From an uncultured Rhodocyclaceae bacterium (GTDB lineage Bacteria; Pseudomonadota; Gammaproteobacteria; Burkholderiales; Rhodocyclaceae), in NCBI GenBank assembly GCA_907163225.1, contig OU015322.1, forward strand, positions 2,581,001-2,645,000: DNA of 64,000 nucleotides, written 5' to 3'. The notes beneath the pieces were generated by a model. The model was not told the origin of the DNA. It did no database searches and saw only the letters and a list, made by a program, of their open reading frames with translations. The translations under genes and the position numbers were made by a program. Positions 1 through 8,842 of the stretch are shown here, in pieces (position 1 is the first letter of the stretch; every line of letters starts with the position of its first letter).

Positions 1-33
1 GCATTAAGTAAACCTTTAACGGAGCATCACACC

Positions 34-1131
34 ATGTCTGCCCTGCGCTTTCATGAACTTACCGTCAAGCGTGTCAGCCCGGAAGCGGCTGGTTCGGTGG
101 CGATTACCTTTGCCATCCCGGCCGATGCCCGCGAAGCCTTCAGCTTCCAGCCCGGCCAGTTCCTCACCCTGCGCGCCAAGGTCAATGGCGAAGACGTCCG
201 GCGCAATTACTCGATCAGCAGCCCGCGCAGCCGGCTGGCCAAGGCCGGCGAAATGGAAATCGGCATCCGCCCGGTCGAAGGCGGGGTCTTTTCCAACTGG
301 GCGGCGCAATCGCTCAAGGCTGGCGACACGCTGAGCGTCATGCCGCCGGATGGCCGTTTCGTCGTCAAGAAGCAGCGCGCCATCCACCGTGTCGGCTTTG
401 CTGCCGGTTCGGGCATCACGCCGATTCTGTCGATTGCCGCCAGCACGCTGGAAGAGCAGCCGGAATCGAAATTCACGCTGGTCTATGGCAACCGCCGGAT
501 GTCCAGCGTGATGTTCAACGAAGCACTGCAGGATCTCAAGGATCGCTACCCGAACCGCCTGACGCTGATCCACATCCTCTCCCGTCAGGCGCAGGAAGTC
601 GATCTGCTGCAAGGCCGCATCGATGGCGACAGGGTCCGTGCCGTGATCAAGGCGCTGCTGCCGGTGGCGAGCATGGACGAGGTTTTCATCTGCGGCCCGG
701 AAGCGATGATCGAAGCCACCGAAAAGGCCTTGATCGACGCTGGCGTGCCGGACAGCCGTGTTTATTCTGAGCGCTTCACCAGCGGCCCGGCACAGGCGGC
801 CAAGATCCAGGCTGATACCGATGCCGCGCCGACGAAAGCAGCCACCGCCAAGGACATTGCCTTGACCATCGTCCTCGACGGCAAGGAACACGAGCTGCAG
901 ATCGGTGCCGATGAGCACGTGCTCGATGCGGCGCTCAACGCCGGCCTCGATCTGCCTTTCTCGTGCAAGGCTGGCGTCTGCTGCACTTGCCGCGCCAAGG
1001 TGCTCTGTGGCGAAGTGGTCATGGACAAGAACTTCACGCTGGAAGGCGACGAGATGGCGCAAGGCTTCGTGCTGAGTTGTCAGGCCCGCGCCACGACCAA
1101 GCAGCTGACTGTCAGTTTCGACGATCGCTAA
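34..1131 (+). CDS. paaE: Phenylacetyl-CoA epoxidase reductase subunit PaaE
   Basis: Electron-transfer subunit of the ring-1,2-phenylacetyl-CoA epoxidase; by family knowledge it passes electrons from NAD(P)H through FAD and a 2Fe-2S cluster to the PaaA oxygenase. The 365-aa product has an FNR-type flavin domain (RRNYS at residues 56-60), a nucleotide-binding loop (GSGITP, 125-130) and a C-terminal plant-type ferredoxin domain with ligands C311-X4-C316-X2-C319-X29-C349. This domain order separates it from the reversed order seen in many other reductases. The ATG follows GGAG at about 20-23. The paaABCD genes would be expected to the left, outside the window. The crotonase gene follows after 23 bp, suggesting one transcript. 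Confidence 0.93.
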   Translation: MSALRFHELTVKRVSPEAAGSVAITFAIPADAREAFSFQPGQFLTLRAKVNGEDVRRNYSISSPRSRLAKAGEMEIGIRPVEGGVFSNWAAQSLKAGDTLSVMPPDGRFVVKKQRAIHRVGFAAGSGITPILSIAASTLEEQPESKFTLVYGNRRMSSVMFNEALQDLKDRYPNRLTLIHILSRQAQEVDLLQGRIDGDRVRAVIKALLPVASMDEVFICGPEAMIEATEKALIDAGVPDSRVYSERFTSGPAQAAKIQADTDAAPTKAATAKDIALTIVLDGKEHELQIGADEHVLDAALNAGLDLPFSCKAGVCCTCRAKVLCGEVVMDKNFTLEGDEMAQGFVLSCQARATTKQLTVSFDDR

Positions 1132-1154
1132 TAACAAAATTCAGGAGAACCCGA

Positions 1155-1928
1155 ATGACCCAAGTAGTCCTCACCGAAATCATCGGCAAAGTCGGCCTGA
1201 TCCGCATCAACCGCCCGGAAGCGATGAACGCCCTGAACAACGACGTCGTCGACGGCATCGGCGCTGCCATTGACGCCTACGAAGCCGACGAAAACATTGG
1301 CTGCATCGTCATCACCGGCAATGAAAAAGCCTTCGCCGCCGGAGCCGACATCGGCTTCATGAAGGATTTCGACTACATGCACGCCTACAAGACGGACTTC
1401 ATCACCCGCAACTGGGAGCGCATCAAGACGACGCGCAAGCCGGTGATTGCTGCGGTAGCGGGTTTTGCCTTGGGCGGCGGCTGCGAAATGGCGATGATGT
1501 GCGACATGATCTACGCTGCCGACACCGCCAAATTCGGCCAGCCGGAAATCAAGCTCGGCACCCTGCCCGGGGCCGGTGGCACGCAAAGACTGCCGCGCGC
1601 CGTCGGCAAGGCCAAGGCCATGGACCTGTGCCTGACCGGACGGATGATGGACGCCAGCGAAGCCGAAAAAGCCGGCCTCGTCGCCCGCATCATCCCGGCC
1701 GATCAGCTGCTTGAAGAAACCCTGAAAGCGGCGCAGATCATTGCCGGCTTCTCGCTGCCCGTGGTCATGATGATCAAGGAATCGGTCAATCGCGCCTTCG
1801 AATCCTCGCTCAACGAAGGCCTGCTCTTCGAGCGCCGCGTCTTCCACGCCAGTTTCGCACTGGAAGACCAGAAGGAAGGCATGACTGCCTTCGCCGAAAA
1901 GCGCAAGCCGACGTTCAAGAACCGCTGA
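1155..1928 (+). CDS. paaF: Enoyl-CoA hydratase, PaaF-like (2,3-dehydroadipyl-CoA hydratase)
   Basis: Crotonase-fold hydratase of 257 aa, probably the 2,3-dehydroadipyl-CoA hydratase of phenylacetate catabolism. Both catalytic glutamates of a true hydratase are present: E111 in GGGCE and E131 in GQPE, followed by the typical PGAGGTQRL segment. The open frame extends upstream into paaE, but the ATG at 1155 is preceded by AGGAG at 1143-1147 and starts the family-typical N-terminus, so it is the chosen start. It lies 23 bp after paaE and 8 bp before the next crotonase, so the three are probably cotranscribed. The exact CoA substrate is inferred from context. Confidence 0.85.
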   Translation: MTQVVLTEIIGKVGLIRINRPEAMNALNNDVVDGIGAAIDAYEADENIGCIVITGNEKAFAAGADIGFMKDFDYMHAYKTDFITRNWERIKTTRKPVIAAVAGFALGGGCEMAMMCDMIYAADTAKFGQPEIKLGTLPGAGGTQRLPRAVGKAKAMDLCLTGRMMDASEAEKAGLVARIIPADQLLEETLKAAQIIAGFSLPVVMMIKESVNRAFESSLNEGLLFERRVFHASFALEDQKEGMTAFAEKRKPTFKNR

Positions 1929-1936
1929 GACCTGCC

Positions 1937-2716
1937 ATGTACGAAACCCTGGAAATCGAACGGGCTGGCAAGGTCGCCACCATCTGGATGAACCGCCCGG
2001 CCGTCTTCAATGCCTTCGACGAGCAACTGATCGCCGAACTGGCAGCAGCCTGCGAGGAACTTGATGCCGACGCCAGCGTTCGTGTCGTCGTGCTTGGTGG
2101 CCGCGGCAAGCATTTCTCCGCCGGCGCCGACCTTAACTGGATGAAGCGCGCCTCCCAATTCACCCACGAACAGAACGTCGAGGATGCCCGCAAGTTCGCC
2201 GGGATGCTGCGCACGCTGGCCGAGATGAGCAAGCCGACCATCGCCCGAATTCAGGGCGCGGCGCTCGGTGGTGGCACCGGTCTGGCTGCCGCTTGTGACA
2301 TGGCGGTGGCGAGCAGCGATGCCGTGTTTTCAACCTCGGAAGTGAAGTTCGGCATCATTCCGTCGGCGATCAGCCCCTACGTGCTGCGCGCCATCGGTCC
2401 GCGCCACGCCCTGCGCTATTTTCAAAGTGCCGAGCGGATCAAGGCAGAACGGGCTTTGGCGATTGGTCTGGTGGGCGACGTCGTCGAGCTTGACCAGCTC
2501 GATGCCTGCGTCGCGCAACTGGTCGATGCCCTGTTGCAAGGCGGCCCGCAAGCGCAAAAGGCGGCCAAGGAGCTGATTGCTGCGGTCAACGGGAAAAACA
2601 TCGATAAATCGATCAGTGAGGAAACCGCCCAGCGTATCGCCCGCCAGCGTGCAACCAACGAAGCGAAAGACGGCATTGCCGCCTTCCTCGACAAGCGTCC
2701 GCCGGCCTGGTTGTAA
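1937..2716 (+). CDS. Enoyl-CoA hydratase/isomerase family protein, LiuC/AtuE-like
   Basis: Crotonase superfamily protein of 259 aa. Its oxyanion segment reads GGGTG, so the first catalytic glutamate of classical hydratases is replaced by glycine (G115), while E135 in the second motif is retained. The segment SAISPYVLRAIG resembles methylglutaconyl-CoA or carboxygeranoyl-CoA hydratases more than PaaF or PaaG. The position directly behind paaF suggests a role in phenylacetate or another acyl-CoA pathway. It could carry out the isomerase (PaaG) step, but the sequence does not look like a canonical PaaG. The substrate is therefore unresolved. Confidence 0.75.
   Translation: MYETLEIERAGKVATIWMNRPAVFNAFDEQLIAELAAACEELDADASVRVVVLGGRGKHFSAGADLNWMKRASQFTHEQNVEDARKFAGMLRTLAEMSKPTIARIQGAALGGGTGLAAACDMAVASSDAVFSTSEVKFGIIPSAISPYVLRAIGPRHALRYFQSAERIKAERALAIGLVGDVVELDQLDACVAQLVDALLQGGPQAQKAAKELIAAVNGKNIDKSISEETAQRIARQRATNEAKDGIAAFLDKRPPAWL
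2580..2612 (+). repeat. Weak match to the dispersed GGTCRACCGG repeat
   Basis: GCGGTCAACGGGAAAAA followed by an AT-rich tail, near the end of the second crotonase gene, where it encodes AVNGKN. Similarity to the clear copies is partial and could reflect ordinary coding sequence. Confidence 0.25.
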
Positions 2717-2756
2717 GCCGGCGGTTCATTCTCGCGGCAACGGCAACGCTGTCGCG

Positions 2757-3554
2757 TTACGGCTGTTTTGGCTCGCCGTGGGCGCCGAGGCGCAGCGAAA
2801 GCTTCTCGGCGCTCTGCTTCAGGCTCTGCACCACTTTGCCCTCGGGCGAAATGTCGAGCATGCCCTGGACGCCGACGACCAGCACGGCCATGGTGATTTC
2901 GTTCTTGAAATTGAAGATCGGCGCCGCCGCCGCTTCGACCCCGGCCACCTTGTGCTGGCCATTGGTTGCCGCATAGCCCTGGGCACGAATCTCGGCGAGC
3001 AGCGCCTCGACCGCCGCCTTGCTCTTCAGCGCAGGTGGCAAGGTCGCATGTTTCAGCTCTTCCGCCAGAATCGGCGCAATGATGTTTTTTGGCATCCACG
3101 CCGCGAATACCCGGCCGGCAGCCGACATCAGCAAATCGAGCGACGTACCCGTCGTCACATTGACGGTAATCGGCCGGCGCGGCCGTTCCCAGCGGATCAC
3201 CACCGGGCCGCCGTCACCCCAGACCGCCAGCGCCGTGGTCTGGTTGATTTCGTCACGCAATTCGGAAATGGCGCTCAGGCCAAGTCGCACGCGATCCAGG
3301 CGGTCGAGCGCGACCAGCCCAAGGTTCAGCGCAAAAGTACCGAGGTCGTAACGCGAGGTCATCGGATCCTGATCGACCAGCCCGGCCCGGATCAGGCTGA
3401 CCAGATAACGATGCGCCTTGGAGGCCGGCATGTCGGCTGCGGCGGCAATGTCTTTCAGCATCATCGAGCGCTGGCCGTTGGCCATCGCGCGCAGAATGCC
3501 CATGCCGATCTCCAGCGACTGGACGCCGTGTTTTCCTTCCAGTTCCTCACTCAT
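2757..3554 (-). CDS. IclR-family transcriptional regulator
   Basis: Transcription factor with an N-terminal winged helix-turn-helix (about residues 10-60, including KDIAAAADMPASKAHRYLVS) and a C-terminal effector domain typical of IclR proteins that sense aromatic or acyl metabolites. The frame could begin at a TTG at 3581, but the ATG at 3554 has AGGA at a good distance (CAGGAAGCAAGC) and gives 265 aa, a normal family length. It is divergent from paaY across a 73-bp AT-rich spacer and faces the crotonase operon tail to tail. Control of the adjacent paa genes is inferred, since the usual Paa regulator PaaX is also present. Confidence 0.85.
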   Translation of the reverse strand: MSEELEGKHGVQSLEIGMGILRAMANGQRSMMLKDIAAAADMPASKAHRYLVSLIRAGLVDQDPMTSRYDLGTFALNLGLVALDRLDRVRLGLSAISELRDEINQTTALAVWGDGGPVVIRWERPRRPITVNVTTGTSLDLLMSAAGRVFAAWMPKNIIAPILAEELKHATLPPALKSKAAVEALLAEIRAQGYAATNGQHKVAGVEAAAAPIFNFKNEITMAVLVVGVQGMLDISPEGKVVQSLKQSAEKLSLRLGAHGEPKQP

Positions 3555-3627
3555 GCTTGCTTCCTGAATTCCATTATTCAAAACAAGTTTTATACTAAAT
3601 CAAAATACCAAAGGAAAACATTGTCTT

Positions 3628-4245
3628 ATGTCAAGCCTGCGCGTTTACTCTATTGACGGCATCGTCCCGGTGGTTGATCCCTCTGCCTATGTCCATCCGA
3701 GCGCCGTGCTGATCGGCGATGTCATTGTTGGCCCTGGTTGCTATGTCGGCCCCTGCGCCAGCCTGCGCGGCGATTTTGGCCGCCTGATCCTCGAGGCCGG
3801 GGCCAACCTACAGGACACCTGCGTCATGCACGGCTTTCCCGGCACCGATACGGTGGTCGAGGAAAACGGCCACATCGGCCATGGCGCCGTGCTGCACGGC
3901 TGTCGCATCAGGAAGAACGCCCTGGTCGGCATGAACGCCGTGATCATGGATAACGCGGTGATTGGCGAAGCAAGCATCGTCGCCGCCTCGGCCTTCGTCA
4001 AGGCGGCGCAGGAAGTGCCGCCCGGGGTGCTGGTCGCTGGCGTCCCCGCCAAGGTGATCCGTCCGCTGACCGAGCAGGAGGTGGCCTGGAAAACCGATGG
4101 TACGCGCACCTATCAGGAACTGACCCGACGCTGCCTGGCAACGATGGTCGAAACGACGCCGCTGACGGCGATGGAAGCCAATCGCAAGCGGATCGAAATG
4201 CCGGATGTGGTGCCGCTGACCGCGTTGAAGAAACGCGACGCTTGA
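3628..4245 (+). CDS. paaY: PaaY, gamma-carbonic-anhydrase-fold thioesterase
   Basis: Left-handed beta-helix protein of 205 aa built from hexapeptide repeats. Zinc-ligand histidines are visible at H68 (VMHGF), H85 and H90 (HGAVLH), in gamma-class spacing. In the phenylacetate pathway PaaY is a thioesterase that removes dead-end CoA products and helps relieve PaaX repression (family knowledge). A Shine-Dalgarno AAAGGAA precedes the ATG. Its stop codon directly abuts the stop of the convergent paaX gene with no intervening base. Length and motifs match PaaY better than generic CaiE-type proteins. Confidence 0.9.
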   Translation: MSSLRVYSIDGIVPVVDPSAYVHPSAVLIGDVIVGPGCYVGPCASLRGDFGRLILEAGANLQDTCVMHGFPGTDTVVEENGHIGHGAVLHGCRIRKNALVGMNAVIMDNAVIGEASIVAASAFVKAAQEVPPGVLVAGVPAKVIRPLTEQEVAWKTDGTRTYQELTRRCLATMVETTPLTAMEANRKRIEMPDVVPLTALKKRDA

Positions 4246-5235
4246 TCAAGGCAACAGCGGATCGTTCTGCGGAAAACGCTCGGCCAACCTGCTGTCCTCG
4301 GCTGGCGTGCTGCCATCAGCAAGGCAAAGCTGTTGCTCAAGGTGGCGGTTGGAGAGGGTTTCCAGCCGCTTGTACAACTCTTTGCAGAGCAGCCGCGCCT
4401 GCTGGCCAGGCCATCCGGCCGGGAGCAATACTTCCGGCAATTCCGGGTCGCGCAACAGCAGACGCCGGTAATCGTGAATCAGCAGGGTGCGCAGCAGAAA
4501 GGCATCTTGCTCGCTGACGTTGGCCAGGTGATCGCGGCGAATGTCGTCGAGAATCGGCTGGTAGGTGACGACAAAGTCGCGGTAGGCATCGGCCAGGGCG
4601 CCGAGATCCCAGGCGCGGCGAACCAGGTCGGCGTCGCTGGCCGACTGTGCCGAGCGTGAATCAGCCGCAAACAGGGGCATCAGCGCACCGAGTGCCGACG
4701 CCAGGCCTTCGGTGATCAGCGTGTCGAGTACGCTGGACAGATCGGCGCTGGGGTGCACGTAGCAGTCTGCCCCGAGGGCGCCAAAGCCTTGCCAGAACAG
4801 GGCGCGCCGCACCTGCTCGCGTACCTTGGGGTCGAGCTCGCCGACGACAAGGATCAGGCGCCAGCGGCGATCCCAGAGTGGGGCGTGCGAGGCATAGATG
4901 TGTTTCGCGGCTTCATCAAAACGCCGGCGACCGGACGGCGTCAGCACGTAGTCGGCGCGCCGGCCAATCGTTTCGGTGCGCAGCCATTCCTCCTTGACGA
5001 GTCGGAAAACGGAGGTGCGGATCAGCCGCTCGTTGAGTTCCAGTGGTTCGAGCAGCCGGATCAGGCTGCCCAGCCAGACACGCCCGCCACGGGGCAGGAT
5101 GGCGTCGCCAAAAACGGTGATGATCAGTGAGCCCGCCTGGACTCTGCGCTGTTGCCGGAATTCATTCAGGCGGGACTGGATGGCATTGCTCACGAGATTG
5201 GCTGGTGCTTTGGCGTTGAGGAAAAGTACGGGCAT
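4246..5235 (-). CDS. paaX: Phenylacetic acid degradation operon repressor PaaX
   Basis: PaaX-family repressor of 329 aa that binds phenylacetyl-CoA as inducer (family knowledge). It has an N-terminal winged helix (residues about 30-95, including RTSVFRLVKEEWL and a ligand-sensing RRADYVLTPSGRRRF stretch) and a long all-helical C-terminal region. The open frame extends further upstream to 5361, but the added residues look non-coding and the ATG at 5235 gives the usual length. No strong Shine-Dalgarno is visible, so the start is moderately certain. The gene is convergent with paaY and divergent from the TetR gene across 300 bp. Confidence 0.88.
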   Translation of the reverse strand: MPVLFLNAKAPANLVSNAIQSRLNEFRQQRRVQAGSLIITVFGDAILPRGGRVWLGSLIRLLEPLELNERLIRTSVFRLVKEEWLRTETIGRRADYVLTPSGRRRFDEAAKHIYASHAPLWDRRWRLILVVGELDPKVREQVRRALFWQGFGALGADCYVHPSADLSSVLDTLITEGLASALGALMPLFAADSRSAQSASDADLVRRAWDLGALADAYRDFVVTYQPILDDIRRDHLANVSEQDAFLLRTLLIHDYRRLLLRDPELPEVLLPAGWPGQQARLLCKELYKRLETLSNRHLEQQLCLADGSTPAEDSRLAERFPQNDPLLP

Positions 5236-5535
5236 CGCTGAGGATGACTTGTGGCGCCGATTATAGCTGAAGGCCAGTATCGTTTTTATTGGCTTGCCCG
5301 GAGGCTGGTTTATCAGTCTGTCTGCACTACGGCAGGATGTTGCGACGTTTTGATACAGCAAAAATTTTTGGCCTGACTTTGTATGCCATTTTCTGGCAGG
5401 CGATGCCCGCGTGTTGTTATTGATAAATTAGCAATTTAAAACTTATTTCAGGTTTTTATTATTATTGACGATAAATGTAAACGTGATTACATTTGTCGTC
5501 AAACCTCATAGACATCCGTAAAAAGCCAAACGCTT
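5236..5535. promoter_or_regulatory. Divergent paaX/TetR intergenic region
   Basis: A 300-bp AT-rich stretch with no credible ORF. It must hold the paaX promoter (minus strand) and the promoter of the TetR-led operon (plus strand). The only strong structure is the dyad at 5465-5502. No canonical TTGACA/TATAAT pair could be assigned with confidence. Confidence 0.5.
5465..5502. promoter_or_regulatory. 38-bp dyad, probable TetR operator
   Basis: Two 16-bp arms (TTGACGATAAATGTAA and TTACATTTGTCGTCAA) are inverted around the 6-bp spacer ACGTGA, with one mismatch between arms. The dyad ends 33 bp before the GTG of the TetR gene, an ideal place for an autoregulatory operator. The AT-rich arms could also overlap promoter elements. 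Confidence 0.7.
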
Positions 5536-6123
5536 GTGAGCAAGTCACTCAAACCCCTCGTTCTCGAAGCCGCCAAAGCGCTATTCCTGGCGCATGGCTA
5601 CGACGCCGTCGGGATTCGAGATATTGCCAGCGCTGTTGGGCGCCAGCCGATTCAGATTTATCGGCTGAATCTTTCCAAGCCGGACATCCTGGCCGAACTG
5701 ATCATCGAACTGAACGCGGAAGAAATCCGCCAACTGCCGGAACTGCTGGCCAGGGTCCGGGGGGCGAGCCTCGTCGAACGGGTCTGTGGCTATTTCCTTG
5801 AGCTCTACCGGCTGGATATTCAATTCATGCCCATCCGTTCGGTCGGCGCAGCCTATGGCTGGATGTGGAATGCCGACTATGAACAGCAGATCATCGGCCA
5901 GGTTCTGCTGTTGTTGCAGCCGGTCGCCGGGTGGATGGCCGAGGCCGGGCTGGAAGGCATCGAAGCCCGTGGCTATGGCATCTGGTGCGTCTATTACGTC
6001 GGCTTCCGGCGTGCCGCCATACACGGCGGCAGTGCCGAGGAATGCATCGCTGAAATCCGTCCCACGCTCGAGGTACTGCTGAGCGGGCATCGCTGCACAA
6101 CACTTGAAGGAGATATCCAATGA
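5536..6123 (+). CDS. TetR-family transcriptional regulator
   Basis: A 195-aa regulator with an N-terminal TetR helix-turn-helix (about residues 9-50: ALFLAHGYDAVGIRDIAS followed by VGRQPIQIYR) and a divergent helical ligand domain. The GTG start at 5536 is the first one giving an intact HTH. The stop overlaps the ATG of the lipoprotein gene by 4 bp (ATGA), so it is translationally coupled to the adhesin operon and probably controls it and itself through the upstream dyad. The ligand is unknown. Confidence 0.83.
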   Translation: MSKSLKPLVLEAAKALFLAHGYDAVGIRDIASAVGRQPIQIYRLNLSKPDILAELIIELNAEEIRQLPELLARVRGASLVERVCGYFLELYRLDIQFMPIRSVGAAYGWMWNADYEQQIIGQVLLLLQPVAGWMAEAGLEGIEARGYGIWCVYYVGFRRAAIHGGSAEECIAEIRPTLEVLLSGHRCTTLEGDIQ

Positions 6124-6500
6124 AAACCCGAAAATCGCTCGGCTGGCTTTTTGGCGCCGCGTTGTCACTGGCGCTGGTCACGGGATGTGTCACCACGCGC
6201 TACGAATATTCAGCGCCGCACACCGAACAGGGGCGTTACTGCGCCACGCAGTGTGCCGCCATCAAGGACGCTTGCCAGCGCGACGAGATCGACCGCACGC
6301 AGTATGACTACAACCTCTGCCAACAACGCAGCGAATATCAGTATCACGACTGCCTGCATCACGCGCGTAGTGACGAAGAGGCCAAGCGCTGTTTCCGTCA
6401 GGCCTGCTGGAACAATCCCAACACTTGGCGTTGTGACGAAAATTACCGCCAGTGCTTCACCGGCTGCGGCGGCACGGTTCATACCATCAAGGAACAATAA
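6120..6500 (+). CDS. Cysteine-rich outer-membrane lipoprotein, function unknown
   Basis: A 126-aa protein with a charged N-terminus, a hydrophobic segment and a lipobox (LVTGC) with the lipidation cysteine at residue 23. The mature part is small, polar and rich in Cys, Tyr and Gln, with about ten cysteines in regular CxxxC-like spacing that suggest several disulfides in the periplasm. A strong Shine-Dalgarno (AAGGAGATATCC) precedes the ATG, which overlaps the TetR stop. I do not recognise the family. The operon context suggests a role in envelope assembly or surface properties beside the trimeric adhesin. Confidence 0.78.
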   Translation: MKTRKSLGWLFGAALSLALVTGCVTTRYEYSAPHTEQGRYCATQCAAIKDACQRDEIDRTQYDYNLCQQRSEYQYHDCLHHARSDEEAKRCFRQACWNNPNTWRCDENYRQCFTGCGGTVHTIKEQ

Positions 6501-6512
6501 AGGAGACCCACC

Positions 6513-6851
6513 ATGAAGAAAATTGCCCTGTTTTTCCTGTTGACCGTAGCGTTCGCCGCCCAGGCCGCTGGCCTTGATTACTACAAGGAAGGCGCCATCT
6601 GTGACAAGAAATCCAGCTTCTGTGTCGACGAGCAAGGCGTCTCGGTCGCGCTGACCAAGATGTACCTCGGCGACAAGGCCGAGCAGAAACTGATGGCCGA
6701 GATCAACAAGGTCGGCGTGCAGGATTTTGACGCCACGACCTTCACCATGCGCGGTGGCCTGACCTGCGACGCCAAGGTCAAGACCTGCTGGACTAATCGC
6801 TACGACAAGAAGGTGGACGTCAAAGCGACCAAGACGCTATTCGGCAAATAA
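6513..6851 (+). CDS. YcgJ-like small exported protein
   Basis: A 112-aa protein with a clear signal peptide (residues 1-18, cleavage after AQA). The mature domain has paired cysteines (CDKKSSFC and CDAKVKTC), resembling the YcgJ/Fels-1 prophage-protein-like family of unknown function. AAAGGAG lies 8-10 bp before the ATG. It sits 12 bp after the lipoprotein gene and 45 bp before the adhesin gene. The family assignment rests on the pattern KxxxxCDxxxxxC plus a terminal basic KTLFGK and is moderately secure. Confidence 0.72.
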   Translation: MKKIALFFLLTVAFAAQAAGLDYYKEGAICDKKSSFCVDEQGVSVALTKMYLGDKAEQKLMAEINKVGVQDFDATTFTMRGGLTCDAKVKTCWTNRYDKKVDVKATKTLFGK

Positions 6852-6896
6852 ACACCTCGCCGGCCCTGTCGGCTGGTTAGTTTGGAGGGGTAGAAA

Positions 6897-8831
6897 ATGA
6901 AGACACATAAAAAACTTGGTCGCAAGTTCCCGTTCGCTGTCTCGGCCTTGCTGGTGGCGGTTTCCCATGTCCCGTATGCCAGGGCAGCCAATTGCGAGAA
7001 CATCACCAATACCATCCCTGACGGGTCATTGAACGTCGCCTGTGGTAGCGGCAATACAGCAGGGAAGGTTATTGGTGCCGGACCAGCCACGACCAGGGAC
7101 AACTCGGCCCTCGGTCTGGACAACTCGGCGACGCCGGGCAGCGCGACAGCTGTGGGTTATTCAAATATTGCGGGGGGCATCGGATCAACCGCAGTCGGCA
7201 CGCTAAATATGGCCTGGGGGGGCGACTCTGTCGCCGTGGGTAACTCGAATATCATCGGGGTCAACAGCAGCGTAAGCAACAGCGGAGGCGGATCCAGCGC
7301 CATTGGCTTCCTCAACGAGGTTCAGACAAGCGGGAACTCCCAATCTTTTAGCGCGGCGATCGGTGCGAAAAATAATGTTACCGGCGACCAGTCGCAGGCT
7401 TTCGGTTATTGGAACACCATTGGTTTCTATAACAACGCTTTTAATTCCAACCCGACGCAGTACGCGAACCGGTCGACGGCAGTCGGCTGGTTGAACTCGG
7501 TGTTCGGCGTCGATTCGATTGCAATGGGCAGCGGCTCGGCGGCGGGTACTTATGCCAAACCGGCCGACTTAGCGGTGGCCCTTGGCTATTTGGCCAAGGC
7601 ACTCGATTCGGGCGCTACAGCGATCGGTGCCGGGGCAACGGCCAGTGGCAATTCAAGCCTGGCACTAGGTACGGCGGCTCAGGCAATCGGTGAACAATCG
7701 AATGCCATGGGTTCTGCTGCCCTTGCCCAAGGGGTACGTTCAACCGCGATCGGGACATCGGCAAGCGCCTTCAGTGAATCGTCCATTGCGGTCGGTACGA
7801 ATGCACAAGTGACCGGGACGGCCAGCATGGCCATGGGTTCAGGCGCCGTATCGACTGGCAACAGTTCTGTATCGATCGGAGAAAATAGCCTGGATGGTGG
7901 GCAATCGAATGTGGTCTCGGTCGGCAATGCCATGACGCAACGGCGCATCATCAATGTGGCCGCCGGCGTCGCTGCCACCGACGCAGTGAATGTGAGCCAG
8001 TTGAATACGCTCGGCACCTCCACCGTCGCCGCGCTGGGAACGGGCAGCTACAACGCCTCGACCAACTCGATAGGTGGCGTCAACTATGTGGTTGGCGGCA
8101 GCAACTACACCAGTGTGGCCGGGGCGATCGGCGCGCTGCAAGGCTTTACGCCAAACACGGGTATGTTTTCTGCAACCGGGATTGGTGTTGCCAGCGCCGC
8201 TGCCGCCGATGCGACCGCCATGGGCGCCAACTCCCTGGCTCAGGGCCAGTTCTCGGTCGCCGCCGGTAACGGCGCCTTCGCCACCGGCGACAATTCCTCC
8301 GCACTTGGTTCCGGCACAAGCGCCAGTGGCACAGGTTCAACCGCAGTGGGGTACAACGCGACGGCCAGCGGGACAGGTGCGACTGCTGTTGGCCTGGGCG
8401 CCGTAGCCAGCGGTAACGATTCGGTTGCCTTGGGTTCGAACAGTTCAGACGGCGGGCAAGCCAACGTCGTTTCCGTCGGTAATGCCACGACGCAGCGCCG
8501 CGTTACCAACGTGGCCGCCGGGGTGGCGCCGACCGATGCCGTCAATCTGAGCCAGTTGACTGCCCTGCAAAACAACGCGAGCACCCAGATAAATGCAGTG
8601 GGCAACAAGGCCTATGCCGGTACGGCCAGCGTGGCGGCCGTTGCGGGCATTCCAGCCCTGGCCTATGGCAAGCGTTTCAACATCGGGATCGGTTACGGCA
8701 ACTATCTGAATCAAAGCGCGGCAGCCATCGGCGGGCATGTACGTTTGAGCGAAAACATGGTCGTCAAGGCGGCTTTTGGCTTCGCCAACGCAAGCACCAC
8801 CACGTCAGTTGGCCTCGGCCTTTCGTTTTAA
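6897..8831 (+). CDS. YadA-like trimeric autotransporter adhesin
   Basis: A 644-aa type Vc autotransporter. It has a signal peptide (1-30, ending YARA), then many short head repeats of the form AxGxxSxAxGxxAxA that form the left-handed trimeric beta-roll. Two neck/stalk modules share the pattern VVSVGNAxTQRRxxNVAAGVAxTDAVN (about residues 340-370 and 525-560). The last 70 residues are a YadA anchor (ALAYGKRFNIGIGYGNY to the terminal VGLGLSF) that would form the trimeric outer-membrane barrel. The Shine-Dalgarno TTGGAGGGG is strong. It is the largest gene of the operon and short for this family. The binding target cannot be read from sequence. Confidence 0.9.
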   Translation: MKTHKKLGRKFPFAVSALLVAVSHVPYARAANCENITNTIPDGSLNVACGSGNTAGKVIGAGPATTRDNSALGLDNSATPGSATAVGYSNIAGGIGSTAVGTLNMAWGGDSVAVGNSNIIGVNSSVSNSGGGSSAIGFLNEVQTSGNSQSFSAAIGAKNNVTGDQSQAFGYWNTIGFYNNAFNSNPTQYANRSTAVGWLNSVFGVDSIAMGSGSAAGTYAKPADLAVALGYLAKALDSGATAIGAGATASGNSSLALGTAAQAIGEQSNAMGSAALAQGVRSTAIGTSASAFSESSIAVGTNAQVTGTASMAMGSGAVSTGNSSVSIGENSLDGGQSNVVSVGNAMTQRRIINVAAGVAATDAVNVSQLNTLGTSTVAALGTGSYNASTNSIGGVNYVVGGSNYTSVAGAIGALQGFTPNTGMFSATGIGVASAAAADATAMGANSLAQGQFSVAAGNGAFATGDNSSALGSGTSASGTGSTAVGYNATASGTGATAVGLGAVASGNDSVALGSNSSDGGQANVVSVGNATTQRRVTNVAAGVAPTDAVNLSQLTALQNNASTQINAVGNKAYAGTASVAAVAGIPALAYGKRFNIGIGYGNYLNQSAAAIGGHVRLSENMVVKAAFGFANASTTTSVGLGLSF

Positions 8832-8842
8832 AGGATTTGCGC

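Noticed and set aside
1-33. Possible tail of paaD before paaE
   Set aside because: Too short to identify; only a stop codon and the paaE ribosome binding site can be seen.
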